A stretch of DNA of 64,000 bases from Mesorhizobium sp. WSM3862 (GCF_002294985.1 NZ_NSGE01000001.1:62001-126000), one strand, 5' to 3'; shown: positions 9,265 to 19,147, numbered from the stretch's first letter. Translations and numbers: made by a program. The notes: generated by a model not told the origin, from the letters alone.

Positions 9265-9924
9265 TTAGGCTCCGGCCGCCTCGGTGACCACCTTGGTCAT
9301 CGGGATGTCGTGCGGTTGCGGATAGATGGTGGGAATGCGCTGCAATTCGTAGCCGACGCCGATCACCAGCGGCCTGAACGGCATGGCGGCGAGCGTACGA
9401 TCGTAGAAACCGCCGCCATAGCCCAGCCGGTAGTTGCTGGGATCGATGCCGACCACAGGCGAGATCACGATATCGGGCAGGACAGGATCACCCTCGGCCG
9501 GGATCGGGATGTTCCAGACGCCCTTCTCCAGCCGGTCGCCCGGCGCGTAGGCGCGGAACACCAAAGGCTGGCCCTTCTCGATGACGACGGGCAGCGCGGT
9601 GCGGCCGCCGCGCGCATTGATCGACGCCATAAAGCCGCGCAGGTCCGGCTCGCCACGGAACGGCCAGTAGAGGCTGACCATAAGGCCGGCAACCTTGCCG
9701 ACCAGCATATCGAGGCCCTCGGCAATCCGCTGTGACATTGCCGCGCGTGCATCTGCGGAAACCGCAAGCCGCGCGCCGATCAGCCGCTCACGCTCCGCCT
9801 TGCGCCAGCGCCGGACATCGGTCCAGTCCGACAGCGGCATCTGATAGGCCGGGTCGAGCTCATGCATGAAACAAGGCGGCGAAGCGTATTGGGCCGGGCC
9901 GTCGTCATCGCGTTTGTCAGACAT
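9265..9924 (-). CDS. 5-formyltetrahydrofolate cyclo-ligase
   Basis: Converts 5-formyl-THF to 5,10-methenyl-THF with ATP, salvaging a storage folate. The 219-residue protein has the family's RxxxR start (RRWRKAERERLIGARLAV, residues about 39-56), an SLYWPFRGEPD strand and the GYGGGFYDR signature near residue 168. It carries about 35 extra N-terminal residues compared with E. coli YgfA, a form I associate with Rhizobiales. In many proteobacteria this gene follows the 6S RNA gene, and the leader here can form a rod-like hairpin (9945-10034). Confidence 0.9.
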   Translation of the reverse strand: MSDKRDDDGPAQYASPPCFMHELDPAYQMPLSDWTDVRRWRKAERERLIGARLAVSADARAAMSQRIAEGLDMLVGKVAGLMVSLYWPFRGEPDLRGFMASINARGGRTALPVVIEKGQPLVFRAYAPGDRLEKGVWNIPIPAEGDPVLPDIVISPVVGIDPSNYRLGYGGGFYDRTLAAMPFRPLVIGVGYELQRIPTIYPQPHDIPMTKVVTEAAGA

Positions 9925-9944
9925 GCTCCACTCCTATCGTTCTG

Positions 9945-10034
9945 CTCCACGCTATACCCGGGGTTCCGGGCCCGACATGCGCGTACACGACACCGGGCGA
10001 CGACTCCCGGGCACTGACATGGCCCGCCGTGGCG
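9945..10034 (-). ncRNA. Candidate 6S-like structured RNA
   Basis: Read on the minus strand, the leader of the cyclo-ligase gene folds on paper into one long rod: outer helix CCACG/CGTGG, a large internal bubble, helix CCCGGG/CCCGGG, a 7-by-7 internal loop, helix GCCCG/CGGGC and a small end loop. A rod with a central bubble just upstream of this gene on the same strand is what 6S RNA (ssrS) looks like in other proteobacteria. I could not confirm sequence identity, and the high GC content makes chance pairing possible. Confidence 0.4.
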
Positions 10035-10099
10035 TTGTTGCGGTGCACAAAAATGCTTACATCTAAGCAATCGGGTTGCTTTGGGCGAGGTGGCTGAAA

Positions 10100-11365
10100 A
10101 TGGACGAAGCCAAGCATCATGTCGTGATCGTCGGCGCCGGGTTCGGCGGTCTCGAACTTACCCGCGCGCTGGCTGGCGCACCGGTGCGCATCACCATGAT
10201 CGATAAGCGCAATCACCACTTGTTCCAGCCGCTGCTCTACCAGGTGGCGACCACCGCGCTGGCGACTTCCGAGATCGCCTGGCCGATCCGTCATCTTTTA
10301 CGCAAGCGCAAGGATGTCACGACGCTTCTGGGTACGGTCATCGGTGTTGACCGCGCAGGCAAACGCGTGCTGCTCGATGACGGGAGCGCAGTCAGCTACG
10401 ACACGCTGGTGCTCGCCACCGGCGCGCGCCACGCCTATTTCGGCCATGACGAATGGGAGCCATTCGCGCCCGGGCTGAAGACGCTGGAAGATGCCACCAC
10501 CATCCGGCGCCGCATCCTGCTCGCCTTCGAGCAGGCCGAGCGCGAGATCGATCCCGCCAGGCGCCAGGCATTGCTGACGCTGGTCATCGTTGGCGGCGGA
10601 CCGACCGGCGTGGAGCTTGCCGGCACCATTGCAGAGCTTGCGCAGGACACGCTGCGCGGCGAATTCCGCAATATCGACACGCGGCAGGCGCGCGTTGTGC
10701 TGATCGAAGCCGGTGACCGTGTGCTCGCCAATTTCGCACCGGAGCTCTCGGCCTATGCTCAAAAAGCGCTGGAGCGGCTTGGCGTGACGGTCGAGCTTGG
10801 CCGTGCCGTCACGCAGTTGGATGCCGAGGGCGTCGTCTTTGGCGATACCTACCTGCCGGCAAAGACGATTTTATGGGCAGCCGGCGTCGCCGCTTCGCCT
10901 GCGGCGGAATGGCTGGGAGCGCCCGCCGACCGGGCGGGCAGGGTGCTGGTCGAGCCCGATCTCACCGTGCCGGGCAGCCCCGACATATTCGTTATCGGCG
11001 ATACGGCGCATCTGCTGCGACCGGACGGCAAGCCGGTACCGGGCGTGGCGCCGTCCGCCAAGCAGGAGGGCAGGCATGTTGCGGCGACGATCAAAGCGAG
11101 ACTCGATGGCGACGCAACGCCACGCCCTTTCCGCTACAAGCATGCCGGCGACCTGGCGACGATCGGCAAACGCGCGGCCGCCATCGATTTCGGCTGGATC
11201 AAGCTCACCGGCTGGCTCGCATGGTGGCTCTGGGGGATAGCGCACATTTATTTCCTGATCGATTTTCGCAATCGGCTCGCGGTGTCGCTCAGTTGGCTGT
11301 GGATATATTTTACCGGGCAGCGCAGCGCGCGCCTGATCACTCAGGGTGACGACGACAAGAGCTGA
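10100..11365 (+). CDS. ndh: NAD(P)/FAD-dependent oxidoreductase, type II NADH dehydrogenase
   Basis: Single-subunit, non-proton-pumping NADH:quinone oxidoreductase (NDH-2) on the cytoplasmic membrane face; 421 residues. The FAD motif GAGFGGLE is at about residues 12-19, the NADH motif VIVGGGPTGVELAG at about 163-176, and FVIGDTAH (second FAD contact) at about 297. The C-terminal tail has a Trp-rich hydrophobic helix (WLAWWLWGIAHIYFLIDF), the membrane anchor of NDH-2. The conserved opening HHVVIVGAG fits ATG 10100. A palindrome TGCTTA-CATC-TAAGCA ends about 30 bp upstream and may be an operator. Confidence 0.92.
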   Translation: MDEAKHHVVIVGAGFGGLELTRALAGAPVRITMIDKRNHHLFQPLLYQVATTALATSEIAWPIRHLLRKRKDVTTLLGTVIGVDRAGKRVLLDDGSAVSYDTLVLATGARHAYFGHDEWEPFAPGLKTLEDATTIRRRILLAFEQAEREIDPARRQALLTLVIVGGGPTGVELAGTIAELAQDTLRGEFRNIDTRQARVVLIEAGDRVLANFAPELSAYAQKALERLGVTVELGRAVTQLDAEGVVFGDTYLPAKTILWAAGVAASPAAEWLGAPADRAGRVLVEPDLTVPGSPDIFVIGDTAHLLRPDGKPVPGVAPSAKQEGRHVAATIKARLDGDATPRPFRYKHAGDLATIGKRAAAIDFGWIKLTGWLAWWLWGIAHIYFLIDFRNRLAVSLSWLWIYFTGQRSARLITQGDDDKS

Positions 11366-11493
11366 TTGCTTTTCATCGACGCGTCACCGTGTCGTGATCA
11401 ACAGGCATCCAACAGACATGGACTCGAAATGCCTTCGACGGCATGTTCCGATTGGGGGGCAGGGCATGTCGCGTTGTCTAAGAGGAGGAAACA

Positions 11494-13467
11494 ATGTCAC
11501 TTTTGCCCGTCTCCCGCCGCGAATTCCTGGCCGGAGCCGCCGCCAGCGGAGCGCTGATCATGCTGCATCCGTTCTCCGCCCGTGCCGCAGCCAATCAGGC
11601 GCATCTGAGGATCATGGAGACGACCGACATCCATGTCAATTTGCTGCCCTATGATTATTACGCCGACAAAGCGAACGACACGATGGGCCTGTCGCGCACG
11701 GCCTCGCTGATCGACGGGGTGCGCAAGCAAGCCACCAATGCGATGCTGATCGACAATGGCGACCTGTTGCAGGGCAATCCGATGGGCGACTACATCGCCT
11801 ATGAAAAGGGCATGAAGGACGGCGACCTGCATCCGATCATGAAGGGCATGAACCTGCTCGGCTATGAATGCTCGACGCTCGGCAACCACGAATTCAACTA
11901 CGGCCTGTCCTTCATGGACAAGGTGTTGGCCGGCGCCAATTTCCCCTTCGTGTGCGCCAACCTGATCCGGGGCACGACGCTCGCCACGAACCCGCGCGAC
12001 GACAAGCTCTACCTCAAGCCCTATGTCATACTCGACAAGAAGATCAAGGACGGTTCCGGCGCTGAGCAACCGATCAAGATCGGGGTCATCGGTTTCGTGC
12101 CTCCGCAGATCATGGTCTGGGACCTGAAAAACCTGGAAGGCAACGTCCAGACCCGCGACATTGTCCAGGCGGCCAAGGCCTGGGTACCGCAAATCCGCGA
12201 GGAGGGCGCCGACATCGTCATTGCGCTTTCGCATTCCGGCATCGATATCAAGCAGGGCGAAATGATGGAGAACGCCTCCTTCTTCGTCGCCGGCGTCGAA
12301 GGCATCGACGCGGTCTTCACCGGGCACCAGCATCTCGTCTTCCCCGGCAAGAAGGATTTCCAGGCGCTGGAAGGCGTCGACACCGAAAAAGGCACTCTGC
12401 AGGGCAAGCCGGCGGTGATGGGCGGCTTCTGGGGCTCGCATATGGGCCTGATCGACCTGCTTCTTGAGCGCGACGGCTCGAAATGGCGCGTCGTCTCGGC
12501 CACCTCCGAGGCGCGGCCGATCTATGAGCGGGTCGACAGCAAGAACAAGGCTACGGTCGGCGACGACAAGCGCATCATCGCGGCGCTCGAGCAGGATCAC
12601 GAGGCGACGCTCGCCTATGTCCGCCGCCCCGTCGGCAAGACGTCCGCGCCGCTCTATTCCTATTTCGCTTTGGTCGCCGACGATCCATCGGTGCAGATCG
12701 TCAATCAGGCGCAGAGCTGGTATCTCAAGGATATTCTGAAGAGCACAGAGTGGAAGGACGTGCCGCTCCTCTCTGCGGCGGCACCATTCAAGGCAGGCGG
12801 CCGCAACGGCGCCGACTACTATACCGACGTCCCTGTCGGCGATATCGCCATCAAGAACGTCGCCGATCTCTATCTTTATCCGAACACCGTGCGCGCGGTC
12901 GAAATCACCGGCTCGCAAGTCAAGGAATGGCTGGAGATGTCGGCCGGCATCTTCAACAGGATCGAGCCCGGGAAGGCGGATCAGCCGCTGATCAACACCG
13001 ATTTCCCCTCCTACAATTTCGACGTCATCGATGGCATCACCTACAAGATCGACCTGTCGCAGCCGCCGAAATACGATACCAAGGGCGCCGTCGCCAATGC
13101 CGGCTCCAGCCGCATCGTCGATCTTAAATTCGCCGGCAAGCCGCTCGATCCGGCAGCGAAATTCGTGGTTGCCACCAACAACTACCGCGCTGGCGGCGGC
13201 GGCAATTTCCCCGATATCAATGCTTCAAAGATCATCTACGAGGCGCCGGACACCAACCGCGACGTGATCGTGCGCTACGTCATCAGCGAGGGCACGATCA
13301 ATCCGTCGGCGGACGACAACTGGTCGTTCGCGCCGCTGCCTGGAACCAGCGTTGTCTTCGAGACCGGACCCAAGGCCAAGGATTTCATCGGTCAGGTGAA
13401 GTCGCTGAAGATCGAGCCGGCGGGCGAGGGTGAGGCGGGGTTTGCCAAATACCGCATTACCCTTTGA
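11494..13467 (+). CDS. cpdB: 2',3'-cyclic-nucleotide 2'-phosphodiesterase/3'-nucleotidase
   Basis: Periplasmic enzyme that degrades 2',3'-cyclic nucleotides and 3'-nucleotides to nucleosides and phosphate; 657 residues, the usual length. It has a twin-arginine signal (SRREFLAGAAASGA at residues 7-20, cleavage near residue 33). The metallophosphatase motifs are METTDIHVN, IDNGDLLQGN, LGNHEFNYG, ALSHSG and FTGHQH, all intact. The 5'-nucleotidase C-terminal substrate domain runs from about residue 380. AGGAGG lies 6-8 nt before the start. Tat export implies folding with metals in the cytoplasm. No regulator is adjacent, though phosphate control is common for this enzyme. Confidence 0.94.
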   Translation: MSLLPVSRREFLAGAAASGALIMLHPFSARAAANQAHLRIMETTDIHVNLLPYDYYADKANDTMGLSRTASLIDGVRKQATNAMLIDNGDLLQGNPMGDYIAYEKGMKDGDLHPIMKGMNLLGYECSTLGNHEFNYGLSFMDKVLAGANFPFVCANLIRGTTLATNPRDDKLYLKPYVILDKKIKDGSGAEQPIKIGVIGFVPPQIMVWDLKNLEGNVQTRDIVQAAKAWVPQIREEGADIVIALSHSGIDIKQGEMMENASFFVAGVEGIDAVFTGHQHLVFPGKKDFQALEGVDTEKGTLQGKPAVMGGFWGSHMGLIDLLLERDGSKWRVVSATSEARPIYERVDSKNKATVGDDKRIIAALEQDHEATLAYVRRPVGKTSAPLYSYFALVADDPSVQIVNQAQSWYLKDILKSTEWKDVPLLSAAAPFKAGGRNGADYYTDVPVGDIAIKNVADLYLYPNTVRAVEITGSQVKEWLEMSAGIFNRIEPGKADQPLINTDFPSYNFDVIDGITYKIDLSQPPKYDTKGAVANAGSSRIVDLKFAGKPLDPAAKFVVATNNYRAGGGGNFPDINASKIIYEAPDTNRDVIVRYVISEGTINPSADDNWSFAPLPGTSVVFETGPKAKDFIGQVKSLKIEPAGEGEAGFAKYRITL

Positions 13468-13496
13468 CGTTGCGCGGCCGGGCCGGCCTGATTTGG

Positions 13497-13793
13497 CTAA
13501 GGCGAAGGGGTGGTCGCGGGCGTGGTGAGCGGCCCGGGGAAGGCCGGCTGGATCGACGTGCCGAGCGGATCGCTGGGCACGGTCAGCGGCGCCATTCCTC
13601 TCGGGTGGCGAATCTCCTGGATGGTCGATGTCGGCGTGTTGTTGACAAGGTCGCTGGCCCCCGGTGTCAGCGTCGGGGCAGTCAGCACGCCCAGCGGGTC
13701 ATTGGTGACTGTGGGCAAGGATACTTTTGCGTCAGCCGCACTTGCCGAGATCACGGCAAGCAGCAGCACGGCGACGGCTACGGTGCGGTTCAA
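13497..13793 (-). CDS. Small secreted Pro/Thr-rich protein of unknown function
   Basis: I do not recognise this 98-residue protein. A TTG start at 13793 has a strong AGGAGG 5 nt upstream, and the product begins with a clean Sec signal peptide (hydrophobic run to SASAADA, cleavage near residue 22). The mature part is rich in Pro, Thr, Ser and Leu and repeats the word NDPLG/SDPLG. A longer frame reaches 14054, but the extra N terminus is Arg/Ser-rich and lacks protein character. It overlaps nothing and converges with cpdB. Confidence 0.65.
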   Translation of the reverse strand: MNRTVAVAVLLLAVISASAADAKVSLPTVTNDPLGVLTAPTLTPGASDLVNNTPTSTIQEIRHPRGMAPLTVPSDPLGTSIQPAFPGPLTTPATTPSP

Positions 13794-14052
13794 GGAAGCC
13801 TCCTGTTGCGAACGACGCTCGGCGCTCGCCCGAGGATGCAGTGACGGCGCCGGACAGCCGGAAAAATGCCGGATGTCCGATCGCGGTTGCATCACGTTCG
13901 CATGAGACATTTGTGCTCGCACCGCAGCTCTCCAGGTAGCCCTGGCTGGGTCCCATGACGCCGGAAAGGTGCGTCGATTACAAAGCGGTGAATTGGAACG
14001 ATTGCCGTGAAGGCGCTCTGGTTCGGTTTGAGGACATACGCTAGCTTTAGCC

Positions 14053-14187
14053 ATGCGTTATGTGATCGTTATCGTCGCCATCACGTTCTTCCTGATCTGG
14101 GACGGCCTCTACAACCAGGGCCAATATCTCGACGCGACCGTCAGGGAGATGTCGCGCATCGTGCGTTACGTCACCGGCGCTGCCTGA
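14053..14187 (+). CDS. 44-residue single-pass membrane microprotein (WDxLxNxGxY family)
   Basis: A tiny open frame: one N-terminal hydrophobic helix (residues 3-15), then the motif W-D-x-L-x-N-x-G-x-Y starting at residue 16, an Arg at +15 and a short amphipathic tail. The same spaced motif occurs in the 41-residue frame at 60653-60778, which argues that both are genuine genes. The Shine-Dalgarno site is poor (TTTAGCC). The role is unknown; a membrane-associated partner for a larger complex is one possibility. It lies upstream of the Dabb protein gene, with a 104-bp gap. Confidence 0.6.
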   Translation: MRYVIVIVAITFFLIWDGLYNQGQYLDATVREMSRIVRYVTGAA

Positions 14188-14291
14188 GGCCCCGACGCTG
14201 CCGCTCGAACAGCGGGCGCGACATCGTTGCCGGTTGACGCGACGGCCTTGCTCCCACAAAACGCGTTCATCCGTCGATCAAGGAGGCTGGG

Positions 14292-14582
14292 TTGATCCGG
14301 CACATCGTTTTCTTCAGCGTGCGGCGCAAGGAGGATGTGGAGGCCGTCCGGTCAGGTCTTCAGGAACTGGGCAAGATTCCACATTCGAAACACTTCGAGG
14401 TGACGCTCAATACCAAGGTCGATTTGTTCTCAAACGCGATCGACGTGGTCGTCTATGCCGAATTCGAGGACGAGGCAGCGCTCGCGGCCTACCGGGCGCA
14501 TCCGATCTATGCGGAGACGACCGGCAGGGTTAAACCGTTGCGCGAGCTGCGTTATTCGGCCGACGTCGTGGCCGCCGCCTGA
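14292..14582 (+). CDS. Dabb family (stress-responsive A/B barrel) protein
   Basis: A 96-residue dimeric alpha/beta-barrel domain protein. The opening MIRHIVFFSVR, the central HFEVTLNTK strand and the DEAALAAYRAHPIYAE helix followed by a short C-terminal strand are typical of the Dabb fold. The start is a TTG at 14292 with AGGAGG 6 nt upstream. Family members include polyketide cyclases and stress proteins, but small bacterial single-domain forms mostly have no defined reaction. It precedes a VOC protein and kdsA on the same strand. Confidence 0.82.
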   Translation: MIRHIVFFSVRRKEDVEAVRSGLQELGKIPHSKHFEVTLNTKVDLFSNAIDVVVYAEFEDEAALAAYRAHPIYAETTGRVKPLRELRYSADVVAAA

Positions 14583-14652
14583 GCCACGCCGTCCGCTCGC
14601 CTTCGACGCCAGGCCTTGAACCGATTTCCGCAATGGTGCACACCGCGCCGGC

Positions 14653-15528
14653 ATGACGAAAACTTCGCCCCATCCGCTCGACCATCTCGTTCTGCCCACG
14701 CAGAGCCTCGACATTGCAAGGCAGCGCCTCTCGTCGCTCGGCTTCTTCGTCGCGCCGACCGGCGTCCATCCTTTCGGGACTGAGAACGCTTGTGTTTTCT
14801 TCGCCGACGGCACCTTTCTGGAACCGCTGGCCGTCGGCGATGACAAAACGGCCGATCGGGCGATGGGCGAGGGCAACGTCTTCGTCGCGCGCGACCGCCT
14901 TTACCGCAGCAGGCTTGGCGACGAGGGCTTCTCCGCGGTCGTCTTCGGGACCGCCGATGCAGATGCCGACCACGCGCGCTATGTCGAAGCAGGGCTGTCG
15001 GCAGGCAACATGTTGAGCTTTTCGCGCGCCTTCACCGACACCACGGGCAAAAGCGACACGGCATCGTTCAAACTGGCATTCGCGGCCGATAGAAAAGCAC
15101 CGGACGCATTCCTGTTCGCCTGCCAGCGCATCAACGCGCCGCAGATCGACCGCACCGCACTGCAGGCACATGCCAATGGCGTGACCGGCATCGTCGAGAT
15201 CGTGGCGGTGAGCGACGAGCCTTCGAGCCAGAGGGGACTGATATCGATCGCTGCCGGCCAGGGCGCGAGCGACGGCGACAGGACTGACCTGCCAAACGCG
15301 ACCCTGGCCGTTCTGACGCCCGACGCTTTTGTCGCACGGTTCGGTGCTTCGGCAGGGCAGCCTTCGGACCTGCGTTTTGCGGCCGTCATCTTTGCGATAC
15401 ACAGCGTCGCCGCAGCCACCCAGCTACTTGCGGCCAACGCCATAGAGCACGACATGAGCGGCGACGATGTCGTCGTGCCGTCGGCACCCGGTCAGGGCGC
15501 AGCCTTCATCTTTCGGGAGATCCCATGA
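14653..15528 (+). CDS. VOC family protein (glyoxalase-like)
   Basis: A 291-residue protein with vicinal-oxygen-chelate folds. The first beta-alpha-beta unit, HPLDHLVLPTQSLDIARQ, contains the His of a potential metal site. GTENACVFFADGTFLEPLA is the second strand with its Glu. The C-terminal half (about residues 170-290) looks like a divergent second VOC repeat. It most resembles glyoxalase-like domain proteins that are common upstream of kdsA in rhizobia; the substrate is unknown. Its stop overlaps the kdsA start by 4 nt (ATGA), so translation is coupled. Confidence 0.78.
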   Translation: MTKTSPHPLDHLVLPTQSLDIARQRLSSLGFFVAPTGVHPFGTENACVFFADGTFLEPLAVGDDKTADRAMGEGNVFVARDRLYRSRLGDEGFSAVVFGTADADADHARYVEAGLSAGNMLSFSRAFTDTTGKSDTASFKLAFAADRKAPDAFLFACQRINAPQIDRTALQAHANGVTGIVEIVAVSDEPSSQRGLISIAAGQGASDGDRTDLPNATLAVLTPDAFVARFGASAGQPSDLRFAAVIFAIHSVAAATQLLAANAIEHDMSGDDVVVPSAPGQGAAFIFREIP

Positions 15529-16367
15529 GCGAGCCCCTTGCGCCCAATGCCGCGGTAAGCGTCGGCAAGGTCGTTTTCGCCAACAATGCGCCCCTGTCGC
15601 TGATCGCAGGCCCCTGTCAACTCGAGTCGCGCCAGCATGCCTTCGACATGGCCGGCGCGCTGAAGGAACTGACCATCAGGCTCGGCATCGGGCTGGTGTA
15701 CAAGACGAGCTACGACAAGGCCAACCGCACCGCGCTCGGCGGCGCGCGCGGTGCCGGGCTCGAGGCGGCGATGCCGATCTTCGACGCTCTGCGCAAGGAG
15801 TTCGGACTGCCGGTGCTGACCGACGTCCACACCGAGGAGCAATGCGCATTGGTCGCGCCGCATGTGGATGTGCTGCAGATACCGGCCTTTCTCAGCCGGC
15901 AGACGGATCTGCTGATTGCGGCGGCGCGCACCGGCAAGGTGGTGAACGTCAAGAAGGGTCAGTTCCTGGCGCCATGGGACATGAAGAATGTCGTCGCCAA
16001 GGTCACCGGTTCCGGCAACGCCAACGTGCTGGTCACCGAGCGCGGCGCCTCCTTCGGCTACAACGCACTGGTGTCGGACATGCGAGCGCTGCCGATCATG
16101 GCCGAGATCGGCGCGCCGGTGATCTTCGACGCCACCCATTCCGTGCAGCAGCCGGGCGGGCAGGGCGGCTCGACCGGTGGCGAACGACGCTTCGTCGAGA
16201 CCCTCGCGCGCGCCGCCGTGGCGATCGGCGTTGCCGGCGTGTTCATCGAAACCCACCAGGATCCGGACAACGCCCCCTCCGACGGCCCCAACATGGTGCC
16301 CTTGAAGAATCTTCCCACATTGCTGGAAAGGCTGATGGCGTTCGATCGGATCGCCAAGAGGCCGTAG
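15525..16367 (+). CDS. kdsA: 3-deoxy-8-phosphooctulonate (KDO8P) synthase
   Basis: Condenses phosphoenolpyruvate with arabinose 5-phosphate to give KDO8P for the LPS inner core. At 280 residues the length is normal. The PEP-binding LIAGPCQLES (about residues 25-34), YKTSYDKANRT loop and FDATHSVQQPGG near residue 200 are all conserved. The eno gene, whose product makes PEP, lies 840 bp downstream on the same strand, the usual Rhizobiales neighbourhood (pyrG-kdsA-eno). It is translationally coupled to the upstream VOC gene. Confidence 0.95.
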   Translation: MSEPLAPNAAVSVGKVVFANNAPLSLIAGPCQLESRQHAFDMAGALKELTIRLGIGLVYKTSYDKANRTALGGARGAGLEAAMPIFDALRKEFGLPVLTDVHTEEQCALVAPHVDVLQIPAFLSRQTDLLIAAARTGKVVNVKKGQFLAPWDMKNVVAKVTGSGNANVLVTERGASFGYNALVSDMRALPIMAEIGAPVIFDATHSVQQPGGQGGSTGGERRFVETLARAAVAIGVAGVFIETHQDPDNAPSDGPNMVPLKNLPTLLERLMAFDRIAKRP

Positions 16368-16446
16368 CAGGGCAGCCGAAAATCTGGAACCTTCGCCCGC
16401 TCCCCTCATTGTCCACAACGGACAAGCAAATGAGAGGAGCACAACA

Positions 16447-16812
16447 ATGACCACTCCGTCTGGCCACACCGAAGCCATTGCCGCCTCGCGCGTCATCGGC
16501 ACCTCGGTCTACAACACCGCCGGCGACAGCATCGGCAGCATCGAGGACGTGATGCTCGACAAGATGTCGAACGGGATCATGTTCGCGGTCATCGGCTTCG
16601 GCGGCTTCCTCGGCATGGGCGAGAAGTATCACGCCATTCCGTGGGCAAGCCTCGACTATGATGAAAACATGGGCGGCTACGTCGTGCCTTTCACGAAGGA
16701 ACAGCTCAAGGCGGCACCGGCCTACTCGATCGAGGAATTGACCGGCGCCGACGGTGAAGCGGCCCGCGACGCATCCTTCGAATACTACCACGTGAAGCCT
16801 TACTGGCACTGA
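16447..16812 (+). CDS. PRC-barrel domain protein
   Basis: A 121-residue protein with one PRC-barrel (photosynthetic reaction-centre H-subunit-like) domain at about residues 15-95: ASRVIGTSVYNTAGDSIGSIEDVMLDK is the hallmark first half and GEKYHAIPWASLDYD the second. Such stand-alone proteins are abundant in rhizobia and often stress-induced; no enzymatic role is established. AGAGGAG lies just before the ATG. The hairpin at 16843-16866 closes the unit. Confidence 0.88.
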   Translation: MTTPSGHTEAIAASRVIGTSVYNTAGDSIGSIEDVMLDKMSNGIMFAVIGFGGFLGMGEKYHAIPWASLDYDENMGGYVVPFTKEQLKAAPAYSIEELTGADGEAARDASFEYYHVKPYWH

Positions 16813-16842
16813 TCGGCCTGAGCGGCTGCCTCCAGAATCGAG

Positions 16843-16866
16843 AAGGCCCCCGGGTCCGGGGGCCTT
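16843..16866. terminator. Strong GC hairpin between convergent genes
   Basis: A perfect 11-bp inverted repeat (AAGGCCCCCGG / CCGGGGGCCTT, 2-nt centre) sits 30 bp after the PRC-barrel stop and 15 bp past the stop of the convergent lipoprotein gene. The stem ends in A/T pairs, so each strand has a short U/A edge but no real U-tract. It is a probable bidirectional terminator. Confidence 0.65.
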
Positions 16867-16881
16867 CGAGCGTTGAGGAAC

Positions 16882-17004
16882 CTATTCAGCGGTCCGAAGG
16901 GTGGATAGCTCCGTGGAGTTCTGCTGAGGCTTCTGAGTGTCACAGGACGTCAGGAACGCCGCCGCGATCAGGAACAAACTCACGATACCGCTCAACTGGG
17001 ACAT
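16882..17004 (-). CDS. Small lipoprotein, 40 residues
   Basis: A short open frame with GAGGAG 8 nt before its ATG. Residues 1-19 form a hydrophobic signal peptide ending in a lipobox-like LTSC (Cys at residue 20); the remaining 20 residues are polar (Gln, Ser, Thr, Lys). After lipidation and cleavage the mature peptide would be only about 21 residues. It converges with the PRC-barrel gene and is divergent from eno. I recognise no family; entericidin-like peptides are similar in size, but no entericidin motif is visible. Confidence 0.6.
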   Translation of the reverse strand: MSQLSGIVSLFLIAAAFLTSCDTQKPQQNSTELSTLRTAE

Positions 17005-17083
17005 GGCGAAACTCCTCGTGTTTCGCCCCGCGCAAATACGACCATAAATCAGAAGGGTGAGTCGCGCGCATGACTAATGATGA

Positions 17084-18478
<1,395 letters not shown>

Positions 18479-18513
18479 TCCGGACAAACTGTCTTGGCTG
18501 TTGAAAGAGGCGG

Positions 18514-18539
18514 AGAGGCGGGTTTCCCCGCCTCTTTTT
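18514..18539 (+). terminator. Terminator of eno
   Basis: A perfect 9-bp stem (AGAGGCGGG / CCCGCCTCT, 4-nt loop TTTC) is followed directly by five T residues, 36 bp after the eno stop. Confidence 0.9.
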
Positions 18540-18645
18540 GTTTCGGCAAGTCTCAGTCCAGCCAACCGTAACCGTCCATTAAGCACAATCGGGCGAAAAA
18601 AGACTCGAACAGCCGCTTGCGCTCGCGGCCGAAAGGGGTCGGGTC

Positions 18646-18969
18646 ATGTGGACACGTCAGCACAAGCAGAGAAACACCGGCAAGCTGATCGTTCCGTCGC
18701 TCTGCGTGCTGTTTCTCGCCTATTTCGGCTTCCATGCCTATCACGGTGAGTTCGGCATCTACTCCAAATATCGGCTGCAGGCCCAGGCGGCCGAACTCCA
18801 GACTCAGCTCGACGCAGTCAAGGCGCGCCGGATCGACTTCGAACGTCGTGTCCAGCTCATGCATGAAGGCACGCTGGAAAAGGACATGCTTGACGAGCAG
18901 GCCCGAAAGGCGCTCAATCTGTCCCATCGGGACGAAATCACCATCATGCTGCCGGCTTCGGCAAAATAA
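18646..18969 (+). CDS. ftsB: Septum formation initiator, FtsB/DivIC family
   Basis: A small bitopic cell-division protein of 107 residues. A short basic cytoplasmic N terminus leads into one membrane helix (about residues 14-32) and then a periplasmic coiled coil (about 38-75, AELQTQLDAVKARRIDFERRV), followed by the KDMLDEQARKALNLSHRDEI segment that contacts FtsL/FtsQ in relatives. It would join the FtsQLB complex that licenses septal peptidoglycan synthesis. Position between eno and pdhA is standard in Rhizobiales. Confidence 0.9.
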   Translation: MWTRQHKQRNTGKLIVPSLCVLFLAYFGFHAYHGEFGIYSKYRLQAQAAELQTQLDAVKARRIDFERRVQLMHEGTLEKDMLDEQARKALNLSHRDEITIMLPASAK

Positions 18970-18983
18970 CCGAATTTCGGTTA
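18967..18983. repeat. Perfect palindrome overlapping the ftsB stop
   Basis: Arms TAACCGAA and TTCGGTTA around a single T; the first three bases are the ftsB stop codon. It could be a protein-binding site in the pdhA leader or a weak hairpin. There is no U-tract. Confidence 0.45.
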
Positions 18984-19018
18984 ATCAAACTTATTTGCAA
19001 TGATTCTAATCGCTTAGG

Positions 19019-19041
19019 ATGCATGTCAGCCATGCATTTTT
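19019..19041 (+). terminator. Possible terminator or attenuator between ftsB and pdhA
   Basis: Perfect 7-bp arms ATGCATG / CATGCAT with a 5-nt loop and five T residues. The stem is AT-rich and therefore weak. It lies 50 bp past ftsB and 107 bp before pdhA. Confidence 0.45.
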
Positions 19042-19147
19042 CAGCATGGCGCATTGCATTCTTGCGTGTTAGCCTCGCTCAAATCGGTGGGGAGACGGGT
19101 CGCTCTCCCTTGAATGTCCGCGAAGAGACGCCAACAGGGAGTGATGT

